Both the position numbers and the translations under genes were made by a program. Shown piece by piece: positions 60,656-64,000 of a stretch of DNA of 64,000 nucleotides. Origin of the DNA: Parabacteroides sp. PF5-9 (lineage in GTDB: Bacteria > Bacteroidota > Bacteroidia > Bacteroidales > Tannerellaceae); the NCBI RefSeq assembly GCF_029893105.1, contig NZ_JARXWG010000009.1, positions 1 to 64,000 on the forward strand. Direction: 5' to 3'. The notes below the pieces were generated by a model. It worked only from the letters and a program-made list of their open reading frames with translations. It was not told the origin of the DNA and did not search any database. The first letter of the stretch is position 1, and each line of letters begins with the position of its first letter.

Positions 60656-61753
60656 TTACGCTTCCATTTGTTTGGTTTCGCCTTGCTCTACTTTAAATAA
60701 GGCATACTCGTGGTTCATGGTCGCAAGTATCTCATCCAAGTACTTGCGGTTGGTGTCGGTGATAAAGATCTGTCCGAACTCTTTTTCTCCGACCAGATGT
60801 ATGATCTGCTCCACACGGATCGCGTCCAGTTTGTCGAAAATATCATCCAATAATAAAATCGGAGTCGTCTCTCCTTTTTGTTTGAGGAATACAAACTGTG
60901 CAAGTTTCAGAGCAATCAGGTATGTTTTATTCTGCCCTTGTGAGCCGATGCGGCGAATCAACGTTCCGCCTAACGTCATGGCCAATTCGTCTTTATGAAT
61001 ACCGGTCGAAGTATATCCCAGGATCCGGTCACGTTCTCTATTGGCCAAAAGGGTGTCATACAATTTGTCGTTGGCTAATTGAGAGGTGTATTCCAACCCG
61101 ACTTCTTCCGACGAACAGCATATTTTCTGGTAATAACTGTTGAAGAGAGGGGTGAAATCTTCGACAAGCATTTTTCTTTTTTCATAGACCAACTCACCAT
61201 ATCTTTCAAGCTGAATATCGAGTACGTCATAGAGTGAGTGGTCTGATGATTGTGCTTTTAAGAGTGAATTTCGCTGTTGCAATACCTTATTATATTGGAT
61301 AAGAGCATGCAGGTATTGTTTGTCTTGTTGCGAAATGATCAGATCCAGAAAACGACGCCGTTCACTGCTTCCTCCCTGAATTAACTCCGAGTCGGCCGGT
61401 GAAACGATGACCAGAGGCAATAGTCCGATATGTTCGGATAACTTATCATACTCTTTTTTGTTTCGTTTGAATTGTTTGCGTTGCCGGCGGCGGATGGCAC
61501 AGAAAATCTCTTCGTTTCTGTTGTCGTAGTCGTATTCTCCCTGAACAACACACATTTCTTGTTCTTTATGAATAATCTGGCTATCAGGCGTGTTTAGGTG
61601 ACTCTTGCAAAATGAAAGATAATGAATGGCATCCAACAGGTTTGTTTTACCCATTCCGTTATTGCCAAAAAAGCAATTGATCTTAGGCGAAAAGCAAACT
61701 TCAGACTGAAGGATATTTTTATAGTTGAGAATAGATAGTTTTTTGAGTATCAT
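60656..61753 (-). CDS. recF: recombination/replication protein RecF
   Basis: From the ATG at 61753 the protein has 365 residues and starts MILKKLSILNYKN, matching RecF N-termini; seven residues upstream in the same frame are not needed. Walker A is GNNGMGKTNLLD (30-41), the signature region is SQGQNKTYLIALKLAQF, and Walker B is PILLLDDIFDKLD. RecF directs RecA loading at gaps with RecO and RecR. recR lies at 26583 in this window. Operon: recF, DUF721, methyltransferase. Confidence 0.95.
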   Translation of the reverse strand: MILKKLSILNYKNILQSEVCFSPKINCFFGNNGMGKTNLLDAIHYLSFCKSHLNTPDSQIIHKEQEMCVVQGEYDYDNRNEEIFCAIRRRQRKQFKRNKKEYDKLSEHIGLLPLVIVSPADSELIQGGSSERRRFLDLIISQQDKQYLHALIQYNKVLQQRNSLLKAQSSDHSLYDVLDIQLERYGELVYEKRKMLVEDFTPLFNSYYQKICCSSEEVGLEYTSQLANDKLYDTLLANRERDRILGYTSTGIHKDELAMTLGGTLIRRIGSQGQNKTYLIALKLAQFVFLKQKGETTPILLLDDIFDKLDAIRVEQIIHLVGEKEFGQIFITDTNRKYLDEILATMNHEYALFKVEQGETKQMEA

Positions 61754-61821
61754 TATATGGTATTGAACGTACAAAATTAAAAAATATAGTTCGTATGTGT
61801 AGTTTATTCCATAAAAAAAAC

Positions 61822-61829
61822 TACTTTTG
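61822..61829 (+). promoter_or_regulatory. -7 box of the TPR-protein gene
   Basis: TACTTTTG fits the consensus, 64 bp before the ATG at 61894. The -33 region is weak (TTTA). Confidence 0.4.
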
Positions 61830-61893
61830 CGCTTTGAAATGCTAACGGCATTAAAACAACGGTAAAAATTATAAAAAACGATAGTATCAAGTT

Positions 61894-62583
61894 ATGGCTG
61901 CTAAGAAGAAAGAGACCCACAAGGAGTTAGAAGTTGAAGAGATTGTTTCAAGATCGGAACAGTTTATCGAAAATCATTCCAAGAAAATTATTTATGCCAT
62001 TGCAGCGATTGCTGTGGTGATTGGTGCATATATGGGTATCCAACATGGTTATTTGGTTCCAAGAGAAAAGAAAGCGGTAGCTGCACTGTTTAAAGGTGAA
62101 CAGTATTTTGCGAAGGACTCTTTCAATCTGGCATTAAATGGCAATGGAGCCGATTATGACGGATTTGAGGCGATAATCAGTCAATACGGAAGTACGAAAT
62201 CCGGTAATTTGGCCAAAGCGTATGCCGGTATCTGTTATTTTAGAATGGGTGACAATCAGAAAGCATTGGATTACTTAAAGTCGTTTAGTGCTAAAGATGA
62301 GATGATCTCTCCGGCTGTTACAGGCCTTATCGGCGATTGTTACGTCAATATGGGGAACGTCAAAGAGGGTGTTAGTTATTTTGAAAAGGCTGCTAAAGCA
62401 GCAAATAACGAAGTGGTTAGCCCTGCCTATTTGAAGAAAGCAGGTATTGCTTATGAAAGTCTGCAACGGTATAGTGATGCGGTAAAAGCATATACTACCA
62501 TTAAAGAAAAGTATTATTCGTCGACAGAAGCAAGTGATATCGATAAATATATCACACGCGCATCCTTATTAGCAGGGAAATAA
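61894..62583 (+). CDS. membrane-anchored tetratricopeptide-repeat protein (YfgM-like)
   Basis: The 229-aa protein has a charged, lysine-rich N-terminus (1-30), one membrane helix (about 33-52, IIYAIAAIAVVIGAYMGI) and TPR repeats (about 100-220, such as GICYFRMGDNQKALDYLKSF and AGIAYESLQRYSDAVKAYTTI). The topology resembles YfgM, an inner-membrane protein that links periplasmic chaperones to the SecYEG translocon. This gene commonly precedes ribH in Bacteroidetes. It ends at its own terminator. Confidence 0.82.
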   Translation: MAAKKKETHKELEVEEIVSRSEQFIENHSKKIIYAIAAIAVVIGAYMGIQHGYLVPREKKAVAALFKGEQYFAKDSFNLALNGNGADYDGFEAIISQYGSTKSGNLAKAYAGICYFRMGDNQKALDYLKSFSAKDEMISPAVTGLIGDCYVNMGNVKEGVSYFEKAAKAANNEVVSPAYLKKAGIAYESLQRYSDAVKAYTTIKEKYYSSTEASDIDKYITRASLLAGK

Positions 62584-62603
62584 ACAATTTTTATTCATGA
62601 TAA

Positions 62604-62640
62604 AAAAGGATGTCTTACAATAAGTAGCAGACATCCTTTT
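62604..62640 (+). terminator. rho-independent terminator after the TPR-protein gene
   Basis: AAAAGGATGTCT pairs with AGACATCCTTTT, then CTTTT. It lies 17 bp before the ribH start, so some read-through into ribH is possible. Confidence 0.85.
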
Positions 62641-62657
62641 CTTTTAATAAGAAGTGT

Positions 62658-63152
62658 ATGGCAACAGCTTATCAGAATTTATCGGAATACGATTTTAATA
62701 GTATACCGGATGCTTCAGAAATGAAGGTCGGTATTGTTGTGGCTGAGTGGAATAAAGCGATAACGGAAAAATTATTAGAAGGGGCTTGTAATACATTAGA
62801 AAAACACGGAATGCTTTCTGAAAACATTGCCGTAGGAAGAGTTCCCGGGAGTGTTGAGTTGACATTTGGTGCGAAAAGCCTGGCAGAAAACAAAGATTTG
62901 GATGCTGTGATCATATTGGGGTGTGTTGTCAGAGGTGATACGCCGCATTTTGATTATGTCTGCGATAGTGTGACTCAAGGAATAACCGAATTGAACCTGA
63001 TGTATGATATCCCATTCATTTTTGGATTGTTAACGACAGATAACATGCAACAAGCTGAAGATCGGGCTGGGGGAAAGTATGGAAACAAGGGGGATGAAGC
63101 GGCAATTACAGCAATAAAAATGATCGATTTTTCTTGTAAATTACAAAATTAA
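62658..63152 (+). CDS. ribH: 6,7-dimethyl-8-ribityllumazine synthase
   Basis: The 164-aa protein matches Rib[21 protein letters not shown] (substrate-binding Trp), [15 protein letters not shown] (the PGxxE site), [22 protein letters not shown] with the catalytic His, and [19 protein letters not shown]. It condenses 5-amino-6-ribitylaminouracil with dihydroxybutanone phosphate in riboflavin synthesis. Other rib genes are not in the window. No FMN riboswitch is recognisable in the 74-bp leader. Confidence 0.95.
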   Translation: MATAYQNLSEYDFNSIPDASEMKVGIVVAEWNKAITEKLLEGACNTLEKHGMLSENIAVGRVPGSVELTFGAKSLAENKDLDAVIILGCVVRGDTPHFDYVCDSVTQGITELNLMYDIPFIFGLLTTDNMQQAEDRAGGKYGNKGDEAAITAIKMIDFSCKLQN

Positions 63153-63163
63153 TCCTACCTTTG
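63134..63163 (+). promoter_or_regulatory. promoter of the tRNA-Tyr/tRNA-Gly unit
   Basis: TTG at 63134-63136 and TACCTTTG at 63156-63163, 19 bp apart. The -33 part lies inside the end of ribH. Confidence 0.7.
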
Positions 63164-63180
63164 CACTGCGATTGAAAAAG

Positions 63181-63263
63181 GGGTAGTTTCCAGAGTGGCC
63201 AAATGGGGCTGACTGTAACTCAGCTGTCTTTCGACTTCGGTGGTTCGAATCCATCACTACCCA
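63181..63263 (+). tRNA. tRNA-Tyr (GTA)
   Basis: An 83-nt class II tRNA: acceptor GGGTAGT/ACTACCC, anticodon stem GCTGA/TCAGC with loop CTGTAAC (GTA at 63215-63217), a long variable arm, T-arm GGTTCGAATCC, discriminator A. Confidence 0.95.
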
Positions 63264-63303
63264 CACATGAGCGAGTAGGCTCGCTCAAATTGACAATTAA
63301 ATT

Positions 63304-63376
63304 GCGGAAGTAGCTCAGTTGATAGAGCATTAGCCTTCCAAGCTGAGGGTCGCGGGTTTGAGCCCCGTCTTCCGCT
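63304..63376 (+). tRNA. tRNA-Gly (TCC)
   Basis: A 73-nt cloverleaf: acceptor GCGGAAG/CTTCCGC, anticodon loop CTTCCAA (TCC at 63337-63339), T-arm GGGTTTGAGCCCC, discriminator T. It lies 40 bp after tRNA-Tyr, with one promoter and one terminator for both. Confidence 0.95.
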
Positions 63377-63378
63377 CT

Positions 63379-63416
63379 AAAGAGAGAAAAACTTTCGTTT
63401 TTCTCTCTTTTTTTGT
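63379..63416. terminator. terminator after the tRNA pair
   Basis: AAAGAGAGAAAAAC and GTTTTTCTCTCTTT form a 14-bp stem followed by TTTT. It lies between the tRNA unit and a convergent gene. Confidence 0.9.
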
Positions 63417-63422
63417 GGGTTG

Positions 63423-64000
63423 TTATAAATTAATCCAATAATTCAACTTGATCATAAACACATTAGACGCAGGCAGCCCGAACATACGGTCGAGGTTATT
63501 GCCCCAACCGGAGACAATACGGTTTGCTCTGTCCGACATGGTATGTTCCCAAACCAGATAAAGAGTAGAACCTGGTCTATATTCCCAACGCGCCACCAGA
63601 TTGGAACGGAATTCATTAAAACTGAAATCAGGATTTGTGAACTGATAATGTTTATCGTTCCAGTTAATATTGTACTGATTATCAATAGGGGCACTAATCT
63701 CATTGCCTTCAAACAAATGGTAGCGTTCTTTGTGATTTCGAGCCAATGTATTTGTGGCATGTTTAAACTGAGAATATTTACCGGTAGAGGTATATGGCGA
63801 GCCGTAGAACTGAATGGAGATATCCGGCGTCACATTCATTTGAACTTTGAGGGTTAATCCATATGTGTCTTGCCGCATGTGTCCCATAACATAATCATCT
63901 GATGAAAAAGGGATGTTCGAAGTGTTACCCGGTATGGTTGTTACGTATTGCATATGTTCTTTTTTGGTTTCATAGGTAAATTCTCCGGATAGTAACAGAT
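63423..64000 (-). CDS. DUF5916 outer-membrane protein, C-terminal part
   Basis: The frame runs off the right edge without a start and ends at 63423. The visible 192 residues are the C-terminal beta-barrel end of a DUF5916-type protein: SIQFYGSPYTSTGKYSQFKH, FNEFRSNLVARWEYRPGSTLYLVWEH and the terminal FMIKLNYWINL. Full-length members have an N-terminal carbohydrate-binding (CBM9-like) domain and a C-terminal outer-membrane barrel. Their function is unknown. Confidence 0.8.
   Translation of the reverse strand, partial: LLLSGEFTYETKKEHMQYVTTIPGNTSNIPFSSDDYVMGHMRQDTYGLTLKVQMNVTPDISIQFYGSPYTSTGKYSQFKHATNTLARNHKERYHLFEGNEISAPIDNQYNINWNDKHYQFTNPDFSFNEFRSNLVARWEYRPGSTLYLVWEHTMSDRANRIVSGWGNNLDRMFGLPASNVFMIKLNYWINL

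Noticed and set aside
62584-62657. FMN riboswitch before ribH
   Set aside because: The 74-bp gap is mostly the upstream gene's terminator and is too short for an RFN element.

Overview
The window is a chromosomal segment of a Bacteroidales bacterium, roughly 40 % G+C by eye. Evidence: Bacteroidetes-type promoters (TAnnTTTG -7 boxes, several with a TTTG/TTG -33 box), few Shine-Dalgarno sites, many Bacteroidetes-restricted families (DUF3943, DUF5916, YqgE, ORF6N, DUF3990, LytTR membrane regulators, TPR-AraC regulators) and a very large exoprotein with a C-terminal tail like type IX secretion (T9SS) substrates. A Tannerellaceae/Dysgonomonadaceae-like host is plausible, but genus is not resolved.

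Layout. 1-5819: a 22-bp tandem-repeat array, a NikR-like regulator lacking the nickel histidines, then tetR plus a 1420-aa double-ATPase acyl-CoA dehydratase activase, with matching palindromes before both genes. 5858-18550: outer-membrane and secreted proteins (DUF3943, MORN-type, serine-type sulfatase), a divergent hxlR/DJ-1 pair, an alkyltransferase-like protein, hexokinase, a LytTR regulator, a phosphoesterase, an orphan antitoxin with a toxin stub, and transketolase-rpiB. 18575-26374: a biotin-domain-less carboxyltransferase homologue, bacterioferritin, a secreted esterase, YegP, and the galactose operon galM-transporter-galK. 26583-30799: recR-glycosyltransferase-acetyltransferase, YqgE and an aminotransferase.

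31222-33117 is a decayed accessory island beside tRNA-Arg(TCT): an integrase N-terminal stub, a HEPN-like gene, ORF6N and a broken XRE regulator. 33130-40981 is mixed metabolism and regulation: a GH2 lipoprotein, an NAD(P)H reductase, SMP-30, a membrane protein/winged-helix pair, and AraC-VOC with a DUF3990 remnant.

41485-56145 is a surface-protein locus: an AraC regulator, a tandemly duplicated two-gene secreted module (small exoprotein plus propeller-PKD protein, twice), then convergently a 2359-aa exoprotein and a membrane TPR-AraC regulator. It is the best candidate here for an undescribed system. 56383-64000 is housekeeping: CNNM/CBS protein, NlpE-like lipoprotein, patatin, a methyltransferase, DUF721-recF, a TPR protein, ribH, tRNA-Tyr, tRNA-Gly and a partial DUF5916 gene.

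A second theme is a dispersed family of 22-bp-period arrays capped by a palindrome. Three related copies (15444, 30962, 58973) each sit about 155-172 bp upstream of a start codon with the palindrome on the far side. A fourth array of the same period but different sequence lies at 82-159.
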